Below are positions 19,808-28,735 of a DNA stretch of 64,000 nt, piece by piece. Position numbers and translations under genes: made by a program. This DNA is from Hyphomicrobium sp. ghe19 (GTDB lineage Bacteria; Pseudomonadota; Alphaproteobacteria; Rhizobiales; Hyphomicrobiaceae): contig NZ_LR743509.1 in NCBI RefSeq assembly GCF_902712875.1, positions 2,804,001 through 2,868,000 on the forward strand, in the 5' to 3' direction. Within the stretch, counting starts at the first letter, position 1. Every line of letters starts with the position of its first letter. The notes under the pieces are model-generated. The model saw nothing but the letters and a program-made list of their open reading frames with translations, made no database searches and was not told the DNA's origin.

Positions 19808-21084
19808 CGGCCATATCCAATGCTGGAGGAAAGAGGGAGGATAGCGCGAGATCCCCATTCGTAACTCCCAAGGAACTCATGGGTCATTTGCCAGGACTTG
19901 ACGGCATCCGCGGCTTTGCTGTGCTCCTCGTGATGGCTGCCCATTTCGTGGGAGGAGCTCCCGCCGTCACTGACTGGCAAAAAATTGTCGTCGAGGTGGC
20001 CACTCGCGGTTGGATGGGCGTCGACCTATTTTTTGTCTTGTCCGGGTTCCTGATTACGGGGATCTTGATCGAGGCCAAAGGTAGCCCCAACTACTTCCGC
20101 AACTTTTATGCCCGCCGGACCCTGCGCATATTCCCTCTCTACTACTTCGTTCTTGTTTGCCTTTTTTTGATCCTTCCTCAATTCGCGACGCTTTCACCGC
20201 TCTTGGAATCGGCGCGGACGCATCAGATCTGGTTGTGGACGTATACGTCGAACTTTTATATCGCGACGACGTCGTCCTGGGTCTCGCTGAATTACGTCAG
20301 CCACTTCTGGTCGCTCGCCATAGAAGAGCAATTTTATCTGCTTTGGCCTTTGGTTGTATTTTTCTCTTCCCGGCTCACCCTCGAGCGCATTTGCCTTGGC
20401 GCCCTCGTCTTCGCACTCGGCTTGCGAATAGCGCTCGCATTTGCCGGCCTCAGTGAACTCTCAATTTCTGTTTTGACCCCCTGCAGAATTGATACGCTAT
20501 GCTTGGGGGCCTTCATTGCTTTGCGCATCCGCCGACCCGGTGTCTTGTCAGCATGGGTCGAGAAGGCCGGGCTTGCTGCGGTCATCTTCGGAGCAGCTTT
20601 TGTCGTCGTGGTGGCAATGTATTCGCTCGCCCCGTCCACGTCGCGCGTTCTGCATCAATTGCGCAATTCGCTCGACGCCTTCTTTTTCGCGGCTTTGATT
20701 TTGGTCGCCCTGAAGCCGCCGTCCAACGTGATTGCAAGGATATTTCAAGGCCGGGTACTGGGATTCTTCGGAAAGTACAGCTACGGCCTCTATGTCTATC
20801 ATGCCCTTTTGTCATGGTACCTGTATGAGGCAGCCGTCGACGAGAAACTCGACGCGCTGCTCGGCAACCACACGCTCGCTATGGTGGCTCGCGTCGTCAT
20901 TGGCGTAGGTGTCTCGATCCTGATTTCTATGCTCAGCTACAATCTCTTCGAACGAAGGTTCCTCGCGCTCAAGCGGTACTTCGACGACACACCTTCCAGC
21001 GGTGTGTTCGATGGCCGGAGCACTGCATCGACGGTGCAAGTGGGGGTATCCTCTGCATTTCAGTCGGGATTAGATAAGTCGTAG
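19804..21084 (+). CDS. Acyltransferase 3 family protein (OafA/YrhL-like)
   Basis: A polytopic membrane acyltransferase of 426 residues. GHLPGLDGIRGFAVLLVMAAHF (about 27-48) contains the conserved Arg and His of the family, and WMGVDLFFVLSGFLITG follows, the strongest OafA-type signature. About ten membrane segments are visible. It would O-acetylate the polysaccharide. The ATG overlaps the stop of the upstream glycosyltransferase by 4 bases, so the two are coupled and may act on the same sugar. Confidence 0.92.
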   Translation: MTAISNAGGKREDSARSPFVTPKELMGHLPGLDGIRGFAVLLVMAAHFVGGAPAVTDWQKIVVEVATRGWMGVDLFFVLSGFLITGILIEAKGSPNYFRNFYARRTLRIFPLYYFVLVCLFLILPQFATLSPLLESARTHQIWLWTYTSNFYIATTSSWVSLNYVSHFWSLAIEEQFYLLWPLVVFFSSRLTLERICLGALVFALGLRIALAFAGLSELSISVLTPCRIDTLCLGAFIALRIRRPGVLSAWVEKAGLAAVIFGAAFVVVVAMYSLAPSTSRVLHQLRNSLDAFFFAALILVALKPPSNVIARIFQGRVLGFFGKYSYGLYVYHALLSWYLYEAAVDEKLDALLGNHTLAMVARVVIGVGVSILISMLSYNLFERRFLALKRYFDDTPSSGVFDGRSTASTVQVGVSSAFQSGLDKS

Positions 21085-21322
21085 CGAATTGCGACATCAA
21101 CCGACTGGTGGCATCAACAATGCAGTTCGGCATGAACGATTTCACCCGACATCAGTAACGATAGGCTCACGTTAATGTCGATCATAGATAACTGGAAATG
21201 CTATAGCACAACCTCACCTGCAGGCTGGTTCGGACCCATCCTCTCCTGTTGTTGACGGCGTTGTGTGCCCGCAACGTTAAGCGCACGAGAGAGCCGATAC
21301 GCTCACCTCAGAGAAAGACCGA

Positions 21323-22669
21323 ATGTCAAAAGCCGCGACGCGTTTTGTGCCATCCCATCGGTCTCGATCCAAGAGCGAAGCGTTTGCCATAATACCAATC
21401 GTGGTCTTTGCTTACGCCATAATAGTAGAGCCTCTCCTCGGTTTCCTTTCAAGCCCCACCAATGCCATCGGCTTATCAGGCGCTGCCGCAGTCGAGGCCC
21501 TCATGAGGCCGAGGATTGAGAATAAAATCTTCTGGCCGGTGATCACGGCAATTACCGTATATTACGTCGCCAAGAATTTGCCTCGACTTAAGAACCTTCC
21601 GCCTCACATCATTCTTCTGCTGATATACTTGGCCTACGCCGGAACAAGCGTGCTGTGGGCCTTCAATCCGGGGCTGACGCTGACGCGGTTTGTACTTCAA
21701 TCGATGATCGTAACGTGCATCGTTCTGCCGATCATTATGGCGGATAAGAATGCAGATGTAATTCCTGGCATTTTCGGATGCTTCGCGTGCGCGGTGATCT
21801 TGAATCTTCCCATCGTGCTCTCCCAGACCCCAATCATCTACGACACCTGGAAAGGCCCGGAGATCATCGGGTATCCTGGATATTTTTCATTCAAGGGCGA
21901 GCTGGGAGAATGCGCTGCGGTTGCTTTTTTGTTGTCACTTCACGAGCTGTTTTACCGCGGACGACGGCGCGTGATCGGATTGATCGTTCTCGTTATTTCC
22001 GTCTACCTCGCAATCGAGAGCAAGTCTAAGGGCTCTCTTGGCATGGCCATTATTTCCCCGACGCTAGCGTTGGCAGTCCTGTTTATTGGAAGGCTGATAC
22101 GCACCTCGCCCGCGCTCACTTTGCTGCCCATCCCCCTCACCTATTACGTGATGTCAAAAGTATACGGCAACATTCTCAACCGGATATCTTGGTACGCCCT
22201 CGGAAACTATGATCTGTCAGGACGCGCATATATCTGGAATTTCGTCCAGTATGAGATTTCGAAGAAGCCCATCTTGGGATGGGGATATCAATCATTCTGG
22301 CTCGTTGGGCCGAATGGGCCCAGCGTTTTGGAAGCACCAGGCTGGATCAAAGGTATGCCGTCGGGCCACAGCGGCTATTTGGATACAATGCTTGAGCTGG
22401 GCTACGTCGGATGGATGCTGCTTGTAGCTTTCATATTTGCGACGCTGCACGCCATAGGGCGGGTCGCGGAGCGCAACTTACTTCGTGCATGGCTGCTGCT
22501 CACTCTTGCACTCTTCGTTATCCTCTCGAATTTCCTTGAAAGCATATGGATGCGCGGACAAGGCACTTTGTGGGTCACATTTTTGGTCGTTGTCGCTGAC
22601 GCCGGCCGGTATTGGAGACGTGCTCCTTCCGTTTCGAGGCACCCTCAGCGGGCAGTGACGCGTGTGTGA
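21323..22669 (+). CDS. O-antigen ligase/polymerase family membrane protein (Wzy-like)
   Basis: A 448-residue protein with about eleven hydrophobic segments and a large periplasmic loop. That loop holds SGRAYIWNFVQYEISKKP, ILGWGYQSFW and GHSGYLDTMLELGYVG, the R...GxG...H pattern of the Wzy_C/WaaL superfamily. In this context it most likely polymerises repeat units in the periplasm. No other polymerase candidate is present in the window. A 238-base gap separates it from the preceding acyltransferase, so it may have its own promoter. Whether it is a ligase or polymerase cannot be decided from sequence. Confidence 0.85.
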   Translation: MSKAATRFVPSHRSRSKSEAFAIIPIVVFAYAIIVEPLLGFLSSPTNAIGLSGAAAVEALMRPRIENKIFWPVITAITVYYVAKNLPRLKNLPPHIILLLIYLAYAGTSVLWAFNPGLTLTRFVLQSMIVTCIVLPIIMADKNADVIPGIFGCFACAVILNLPIVLSQTPIIYDTWKGPEIIGYPGYFSFKGELGECAAVAFLLSLHELFYRGRRRVIGLIVLVISVYLAIESKSKGSLGMAIISPTLALAVLFIGRLIRTSPALTLLPIPLTYYVMSKVYGNILNRISWYALGNYDLSGRAYIWNFVQYEISKKPILGWGYQSFWLVGPNGPSVLEAPGWIKGMPSGHSGYLDTMLELGYVGWMLLVAFIFATLHAIGRVAERNLLRAWLLLTLALFVILSNFLESIWMRGQGTLWVTFLVVVADAGRYWRRAPSVSRHPQRAVTRV

Positions 22670-22674
22670 TCCGC

Positions 22675-24393
22675 TCAATCCGCCCGCGACGCTTTTTCAC
22701 CGCAGGCGCTTGGATTGCCGTCGAAACGTGCGCGCGCAGGAAGCACTTTAATTTTCGTATCGCCGAGTGGATCGATCCAGGGCCAAGCGCAATTCCCGAA
22801 GAATGCTGGCTTGCTCTTCAGGTAGAGTGAGCTTGGAATTTCTTGGGCTGGACGATCCCATTTCACAGTGTTGGTCGCGTAGTCAAAGTTACCGTCACGG
22901 ATTGTCGTAGTGACTACCTTCGGATCGTAAGTCTTTATTTCGGGCGCCCCGGTGCTATCCGGCGCACCCAAAGTGTACATCGCCACCGCATGCCGATCGC
23001 CGAAAGGATAGGTGTCCTCGTACACGAAGCTCGAATATGGTTTGGGGCTCATGCCCGCGTATCCGATCACGTTGCCAATCAACGAATACCAATAGTGGTG
23101 AGCGGCTACCCAAACACCATAGCGATTGTCCTTGTCCCGGGCGAACCCGAGCTTGGAGACGTCTCGCCTGAGCGTCGTTGCGTGATTTCGGAAGTATGTA
23201 ATGTAAATCGCATTGCCCCAGCGCCCATCTGAAGAAAGGTTGAACGCTTCGTTGCCCTCGAACAGCACATGATGCGAAGTCGTCATATGCGATGCGTTGA
23301 GACCATTCTCTTGCATCGTCGCGTACCCCGCTCCGAACCCGTCTTCCAAATAGTTGTAGGCAATAACGTTTCCACCTCCCGCGGCGCGCATCAGGAAAAC
23401 TTTATTGAACGACCAGGAAATGTTGTTCTCGACGAGATTGTCGGAAGACCCAAGGCTGACGTCGATGCCGTAGCCCGCGCCGCCGGGATTGGGATCCTTC
23501 GTTTCGTGAAAATAGGAATCTCGGATCACACATCGAAAAGACCTGTACACATGAACACTCGCGCCTATTGAATGTTGTGACTCCACGTTTTTCAGCCAGC
23601 TGTAAGCAGCGAGCTCCATGAAGAAGTTTCCCCCGCCGTCGCCGCCTTCTCCGCCAAATACCTTCAGATCCTCGACACCGGCATTTTTTACGGCCGGCGC
23701 CTCAAAAGTCGTCAACTGCGCGGTGCGGGACGTTTCGAACGTAATGTGAAAGGGCGTGGTGAATGTTAGCGTTTTGTCGTTGATGCCAGCAATTTCCATC
23801 ACCTGCGTAAGTGGCCGATCGGTACGAGAAAACCAGCCCTTGCAATTCTCATCGCAGTCGGCAGCCCAGTATGTCAGAGCCGGATCAGTGAGTGCGTCGA
23901 TCAATACGATCTGACCAACGGAAAGACCCACGGTAGACTCGACGGTCACCGAATACGTTTCTTTGACCGCATCGGTCGTCAAGTTCGTCGATCTAAGGGG
24001 TTTGACCCACCGCACTCCAATTACGACAACAGCTTGATTGTTGCCGTCCGGCGCCTCGAGAACCGTCTGCGTCGGCCCTGCTCCACGCAGCGTGATGCCT
24101 TTGTTAACTCGGATCGGCCCCGAGCTGATTTTGAAGGTTCCCGCTGACAACTGCACAACTTGTCCCTCCGGACACCGAGCAATTTCTGCCTGTATCCCGG
24201 CCCTCGCGTCCGCTGATCCATTTCCGAATGTGGACGCCTCTACTTTGGCGCAAATGGTAGAACGATCCGGAATCCCGCCAGGAATGCCTGGATTCCACAG
24301 AGTATCGCGTTGCGGCGGCAGCAGCTGTGCGCCGACCGATGACGGCGTGAGCGCAGCGAGTAGTGCGAAAAAAACAGCACCCACATTTCGCAT
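22675..24393 (-). CDS. Secreted right-handed beta-helix protein (pectate-lyase-like)
   Basis: A 572-residue exported protein. The ATG at 24393 follows AAGGA at 10 bases and opens a clear signal peptide (MRNVGAVFFALLAAL, cleavage near GAQ). The body has a pectate-lyase-superfamily opening (AEIARCPEGQVVQLSAGTF, then NKGITLRGAG) and then repeated short beta strands with asparagine ladders (DNLVENNISW, GGNVIAYNYLEDG, HVLFEGNEAFN). Such folds bind or cleave polysaccharides; a catalytic residue cannot be assigned. It may trim, depolymerise or tether the product of this locus. It ends 5 bases from the convergent Wzy-like gene. Confidence 0.8.
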   Translation of the reverse strand: MRNVGAVFFALLAALTPSSVGAQLLPPQRDTLWNPGIPGGIPDRSTICAKVEASTFGNGSADARAGIQAEIARCPEGQVVQLSAGTFKISSGPIRVNKGITLRGAGPTQTVLEAPDGNNQAVVVIGVRWVKPLRSTNLTTDAVKETYSVTVESTVGLSVGQIVLIDALTDPALTYWAADCDENCKGWFSRTDRPLTQVMEIAGINDKTLTFTTPFHITFETSRTAQLTTFEAPAVKNAGVEDLKVFGGEGGDGGGNFFMELAAYSWLKNVESQHSIGASVHVYRSFRCVIRDSYFHETKDPNPGGAGYGIDVSLGSSDNLVENNISWSFNKVFLMRAAGGGNVIAYNYLEDGFGAGYATMQENGLNASHMTTSHHVLFEGNEAFNLSSDGRWGNAIYITYFRNHATTLRRDVSKLGFARDKDNRYGVWVAAHHYWYSLIGNVIGYAGMSPKPYSSFVYEDTYPFGDRHAVAMYTLGAPDSTGAPEIKTYDPKVVTTTIRDGNFDYATNTVKWDRPAQEIPSSLYLKSKPAFFGNCAWPWIDPLGDTKIKVLPARARFDGNPSACGEKASRAD

Positions 24394-24479
24394 CACGAGA
24401 ATTTCCTTGAGACCGTGCCGCCATACGAAAATTTTCATCCGATGGCTGCGTGCTTCAACTGCGGTCATATTGGTGTGAC

Positions 24480-25343
24480 CTATGATGCGCGCAAAGGGGC
24501 GAAGGCAGCATTTCGAACCGCCTCTGGAGTTCGCGATTTTGCCGATATCATCGCCGCAACGTCGGTCGGTTGGACGCGGCTCAGGAATTCTCGCGCACCC
24601 TCCTGATCGAGCGGAGTGGGCTCCCAGTAAGCGCGGCACAGGGAATCGTCGGATACGAACGTCCTAGCTTGCGCGCCGATCACTTCGTCTACGAACACTC
24701 CGTAGAGGGTCCATTCTGAAAAGTGCAGCTGTCCGGCAACAGACGAGAACCAGGGCCGCCCTGTTCTTTCAGAAATGCGGGAGAGCATTTGTCGAACGAA
24801 CACCGGATTCCAGGCAAGCAGCGAGGACACGTAATTTGTAAATGGGGGCTCAGCCGGCGGCAGTCCCAAGAGTGAACGCGCCACCGTATGCCAAATCATG
24901 TGACGCGGCAGCCTTTCGTCTACGCCGCCCTCCTCGCGATAGAACCGGACTGTGCCATCGCGACTGAATGTTTCTGGTTCAAATGGCCGTATAAACTCGA
25001 CATCTGAATCGACGAGAAGGGCTACATCATCGGTGCATTCCGCGACAGCCGCCAACTTGATCACCTGCTGCAAAATCCATCCGCGCACGGGAGGGAAAGG
25101 ACGGCGAAGGTTGAGCGTGTACTTCGTGAAGGGCATCCGAATGAAAGATGAGGGCAAGAATTCGGACTCGGAGCGGATGTGCGTTCGCGGGCCGCCCAGG
25201 GCGCGGAACTGTTCGCGATCGGCGTCCGGGACAATTATATGATGGTGGACGGTGTCGGGCGTGTAGCGAAGAACCGATCTGTGCAGGTCTGCACACATTT
25301 CAAAATCGGGAGCGAAGCTCGGCGTGAAAATTGCCATTCGCAT
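24480..25343 (-). CDS. DUF6492-like putative glycosyltransferase
   Basis: A 287-residue soluble protein. The opening MAIFTPSFAPDFEMCADL and the central LLVDSDVEFIRP (a DSD triad like the metal-binding DxD of GT-A folds) match what I recall of DUF6492 proteins found in polysaccharide loci. The ATG at 25343 has AGGAG 7 bases upstream. It is transcribed leftward after the WecG-like and GT2 genes and before the beta-helix gene. A cytoplasmic sugar transferase role is likely but the donor is unknown. Confidence 0.7.
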   Translation of the reverse strand: MRMAIFTPSFAPDFEMCADLHRSVLRYTPDTVHHHIIVPDADREQFRALGGPRTHIRSESEFLPSSFIRMPFTKYTLNLRRPFPPVRGWILQQVIKLAAVAECTDDVALLVDSDVEFIRPFEPETFSRDGTVRFYREEGGVDERLPRHMIWHTVARSLLGLPPAEPPFTNYVSSLLAWNPVFVRQMLSRISERTGRPWFSSVAGQLHFSEWTLYGVFVDEVIGAQARTFVSDDSLCRAYWEPTPLDQEGAREFLSRVQPTDVAAMISAKSRTPEAVRNAAFAPLRAS

Positions 25344-25447
25344 TTAGGATCTCCTGCACTTCGATTCCTGCAGTCGGGCGTGGATGGGTTCGTCTGACGA
25401 ACTTTCCCGAATCCATAAGCGCCGCGCCGACGACTCTTTACCCTGGA

Positions 25448-26197
25448 TCACGAACGAGCCCTGGCATCCATCACGTGTGCGATTAGCAACGGGAAGATTC
25501 GAGGACATTCGATCAGATATCGACGCGCGAGACGTTTCGGATCGGACAGCAGGCGGTGAAGCCACTCCAGGCCAAGTCGCTGAACCCATTGCGGCGCACG
25601 CCGCTGCTTCTGGGTCAGAAAATCGATCGATGCGCCGATACAAAGACCGACGCCGGTCACATCTCCGCACTCATAGAGACGTTGAGCCAATTTTTCTTGT
25701 TGCGGCATTCCAACGGCCAGGAACACTAGGTCGGCGCCAGTTGTCCGCACGAAGTCGATACATTTCATCACTTCCGCTTCGGCTTTACTGAAACCCATCG
25801 GCGGCGTGAAAGAAGCGATTTTAAGCCCCGGAAATCGCTCGGCGAGCGTGTCACAATCAGCTGCGCTCGGTCCGATGATCGCAACTTTCAGGTGCTGTTC
25901 GGACGCGCGGGCAACAAGGGCCGCAGTCAGATCGCTCCCCGTAATGACGTCGAGCTTCACCCCACAAATCCGGCCCAAGCGACTGAGTATCCGGCTGTCG
26001 CAATACACTCGCCAAGCGGAAGCATATATGGGCTTTAACCCGTTTCCCTCGTGCAGCTGAACAACGTGGTGCACGTTCGGGGTCACGATGAATCTAAAGG
26101 GCTCCTTAGTGACCTTCAGAATTTCATCGATCGCACTATCAATGCATGCACCCTCGAAATCAATTCCGAGAAAGTGCGTTCTGCCGTCTGGCATCAT
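25448..26197 (-). CDS. WecG/TagA/CpsF family glycosyltransferase
   Basis: A 249-residue enzyme of the family that adds N-acetylmannosamine (TagA, CpsF) or its acid (WecG) as an early, often second, sugar on polyprenyl-linked intermediates. The conserved TPNVHHVVQLHEG (about 39), YCDSRILSRL, GSDLTAALV, VFLAVGMPQQEKLA and CIGASIDFLT stretches are all present, with QRLGLEWLHRLLSDPKRLARRYL at the end. Its start overlaps the upstream GT2 stop by 4 bases (ATGA), so they are coupled. It probably acts right after the initiating transferase. Confidence 0.92.
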   Translation of the reverse strand: MMPDGRTHFLGIDFEGACIDSAIDEILKVTKEPFRFIVTPNVHHVVQLHEGNGLKPIYASAWRVYCDSRILSRLGRICGVKLDVITGSDLTAALVARASEQHLKVAIIGPSAADCDTLAERFPGLKIASFTPPMGFSKAEAEVMKCIDFVRTTGADLVFLAVGMPQQEKLAQRLYECGDVTGVGLCIGASIDFLTQKQRRAPQWVQRLGLEWLHRLLSDPKRLARRYLIECPRIFPLLIAHVMDARARS

Positions 26198-27177
26198 CCC
26201 CCGACCCGGTGCGCCTTTCCAGCGTTCTGCATATCCTCGACATCAGCGTGATTGGCGCGCCAGATCCAACCCCGCTCGGCATTGACGCGCGCCGTTGCAT
26301 TCGCCTTGCCCAGTCGCAAGCAGGAATGCTGGTAGGAGCGGAGAAAATTTCTGAACTCGTGATCGTCGTAGCGCGGGAGTCGTCTGAGCGCGCTTCTGAG
26401 ATAGCCCCAAAGCATCGCCACGCTGCCCACAAGCATCGGATACGCAGGCAAACGATAAACAGCGACCGCCAGGTAGTACACCGGGGAAGTGCCCATAAAG
26501 TACTGGCCAAAGCCGTGACGAAGCCGTCCCGTCCAAATTCCTTTCTCGCTTGAACCCATCGGCCGCAGGTGGATGAAACGGATCGCCTCCAAATCACGGC
26601 TCTCAGCAATCCAACCGAGCATGCGAGCGCGGTGGCAGTCGATGCCGTCCCACATTACCTGCCGCACGAACCCGCCGATCTCCTTGAAACACGAGACGCG
26701 GTAAAACTTCGACATCCCGACCGACATCTCGTCGCCACAGATCTCCGGCACCAGTGCACCGCTCTGAGGATGAACGTACCAAGGTTTTCCCGACGTCGTA
26801 CCGATTCGCGGGTCGCTCTCCATGCGCTGCATGAGCAGTTCGAAATACTGGACCGGCAAGTCCAGATCCATGTCGAGCTTGCACAGATAATCAAAATCTT
26901 CGAGACGCACCGCTTCGAGCCCAGCGTAGAAAGCGTCGACTACGCCTGGCCCAACCTGCCGGCGGCCGCGGTCAACGCGCCGCACGACCTTCAGATAGGG
27001 CAGCCTACGTTCGTACTCCTCCAAGATGGCTGGCGTTTCATCGGTCGATCCGTCATCCACCACAACCCATAGTGCGGGAGGGATTGATTGGGCTGACACG
27101 CTCTCAAGCGTCCGCCGAAGGTACTTCGCCTCATCCCGACATGGGGAAATGAGCAGGTAACGTCGCGAGCTGTCCAT
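26194..27177 (-). CDS. Glycosyltransferase family 2 with C-terminal membrane segment
   Basis: A GT-A enzyme of 327 residues. It has the family opening YLLISPCRDEAKYLRRTLESV, VVDDGSTDET (nucleotide binding) and KLDMDLDLP (DxD-type metal site, about residue 100). HGFGQYFMGTSPVYYLA with a hydrophobic region at about 230-260 suggests membrane association. It is the first gene of a leftward unit with the WecG-like transferase (4-base overlap) and then the DUF6492-like gene. Confidence 0.9.
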   Translation of the reverse strand: MDSSRRYLLISPCRDEAKYLRRTLESVSAQSIPPALWVVVDDGSTDETPAILEEYERRLPYLKVVRRVDRGRRQVGPGVVDAFYAGLEAVRLEDFDYLCKLDMDLDLPVQYFELLMQRMESDPRIGTTSGKPWYVHPQSGALVPEICGDEMSVGMSKFYRVSCFKEIGGFVRQVMWDGIDCHRARMLGWIAESRDLEAIRFIHLRPMGSSEKGIWTGRLRHGFGQYFMGTSPVYYLAVAVYRLPAYPMLVGSVAMLWGYLRSALRRLPRYDDHEFRNFLRSYQHSCLRLGKANATARVNAERGWIWRANHADVEDMQNAGKAHRVGG

Positions 27178-27570
27178 GATGAAAAAGGCTCGTTGAATTT
27201 ATTGGACGCGAGATTACAGTTGGTTGCACTAATTTGATACGCGAAGTTTTCTGAATGGTTATTTGCACTTATCGCGGATATTTTATTCCACTCGATGATG
27301 CTGTTTTGCATCTGCACCCGGATAGACAGAACACGTCAAATTATATGACGGCTTTCCGTTCACCTGCCGGACGTCGGGGGGGGCTAGTGCAAATCGGCCA
27401 TCAATGATGATCGGAAGCCACCATTATTTTTTCCATTAGCCGCTCACAATTTTCTCGCCCATGTCGCTCAAACATATAGGGAATTATTAAATCGCCGAGA
27501 ATATTGTGGCGGCGACTTGTCGGGTGGCGCGGCGCTTGCAGGGGTGGGCCTGAGATCTTGGAGTGATCGC
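27178..27570. other. AT-rich divergent intergenic region
   Basis: This 393-base gap lies between the leftward glycosyltransferase operon and the rightward epimerase gene and must hold promoters for both. It is strongly A+T-rich near 27180-27310 and has a run of eight G at about 27376. GGAG at 27560-27563 is the ribosome binding site of the epimerase. No defined operator was recognised. Confidence 0.4.
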
Positions 27571-28617
27571 ATGAAAGTCTTCTTGACGGGCCATCGGGGC
27601 TATATCGGCACAGTCATGACGCCGGCCCTCATTGCTGCCGGCCACAGTGTTACGGGTTGCGACAGCGATCTTTATGAACGGTGCACATTCGCCCACGGCG
27701 GCGAGATCGTCGACATTCCGACGATCCGCAAGGATATTCGCGATCTCGAGCGCAGCGATCTCGCCGGGTTCGACGCTGTCATTCACCTCGCGGCGCTTTC
27801 CAACGATCCGCTAAGCGATCTCAACCGCGAAACGACATATGCAATCAATCATCGCGGAAGCGTGCATATTGCCGAGGTTGCGAAAAGCGCGGGCGTCGGC
27901 CGCTTTGTAATGGCCTCCTCATGTAGCAATTACGGATTGGCCGGCGACAATTTCGTCGACGAGACGGCCGCCCTCAACCCCGTTACCGCCTATGGAGAAT
28001 CGAAGGTCTGGTCGGAGCGCGATATCTCGAAACTCGCCAGCGGCGATTTCAGCCCGACGTTCTTGCGCCCGGCCACGGCATACGGGCTTTCGCCAAGAAT
28101 GCGTTTCGACATCGTCCTCAACAATCTCGTCGCATGGGCAGTGACGAAAGGGCTGATCTATCTGAAATCCGACGGCACTCCCTGGCGCCCGATCGTACAT
28201 ATCGAAGATATTTCGCAGGCCTTTGTCGCTGCGCTGGCGGCGCCGACCGAGAAAATTTTCAACCAGGCATTCAATGTCGGCAGCACGTCCGAGAATTACA
28301 GGATCAGTGAGATCGCAAGTATCGTCGCCGAAGTCGTTCCCGATTGCCGCGTCGAATACGCTACCGATGCCGGTCCCGACAAGCGCTGCTATCGTGTGAA
28401 CTTCGATAAGATCTCTCGCGCTCTGCCCGACTTCAAGCCGCGCTGGACCGCGCGAGCCGGCGCGCAACAAGTTTATGATGCGTTCCGATCCTCGGGCCTC
28501 ACTCTGGAAGAGTTCGAGGGGCCCCGATACCAGCGCATCAGTCACATCAAAAAGCTATTGGCCGACGGGATTATCGACGCCTCGCTTCGCCATACTGCTG
28601 CTGCCGCCGCTGAATAG
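27571..28617 (+). CDS. NAD-dependent epimerase/dehydratase (extended SDR)
   Basis: A 348-residue nucleotide-sugar modifying enzyme. [11 protein letters not shown] (residues 6-16) is the Rossmann GxxGxxG region; the active-site pair is Tyr141 and Lys145 (YGESK), preceded by [24 protein letters not shown] and [14 protein letters not shown] follow family norms. I use the ATG at 27571 with GGAG 7 bases upstream. It precedes the flippase on the same strand and probably makes one of the precursors. The exact reaction (epimerase, dehydratase or reductase) cannot be read from the sequence. Confidence 0.88.
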   Translation: MKVFLTGHRGYIGTVMTPALIAAGHSVTGCDSDLYERCTFAHGGEIVDIPTIRKDIRDLERSDLAGFDAVIHLAALSNDPLSDLNRETTYAINHRGSVHIAEVAKSAGVGRFVMASSCSNYGLAGDNFVDETAALNPVTAYGESKVWSERDISKLASGDFSPTFLRPATAYGLSPRMRFDIVLNNLVAWAVTKGLIYLKSDGTPWRPIVHIEDISQAFVAALAAPTEKIFNQAFNVGSTSENYRISEIASIVAEVVPDCRVEYATDAGPDKRCYRVNFDKISRALPDFKPRWTARAGAQQVYDAFRSSGLTLEEFEGPRYQRISHIKKLLADGIIDASLRHTAAAAAE

Positions 28618-28735
28618 GCTCCAGTGATGTGCTGACTACAATTGATGCGCGTTCACAACGGTGGACACCATTCCAAATAGGACATAATCCGCATGCTCGT
28701 TGCTCTGCGACTTGTCAATTGGCGTCGTCAGCGAC

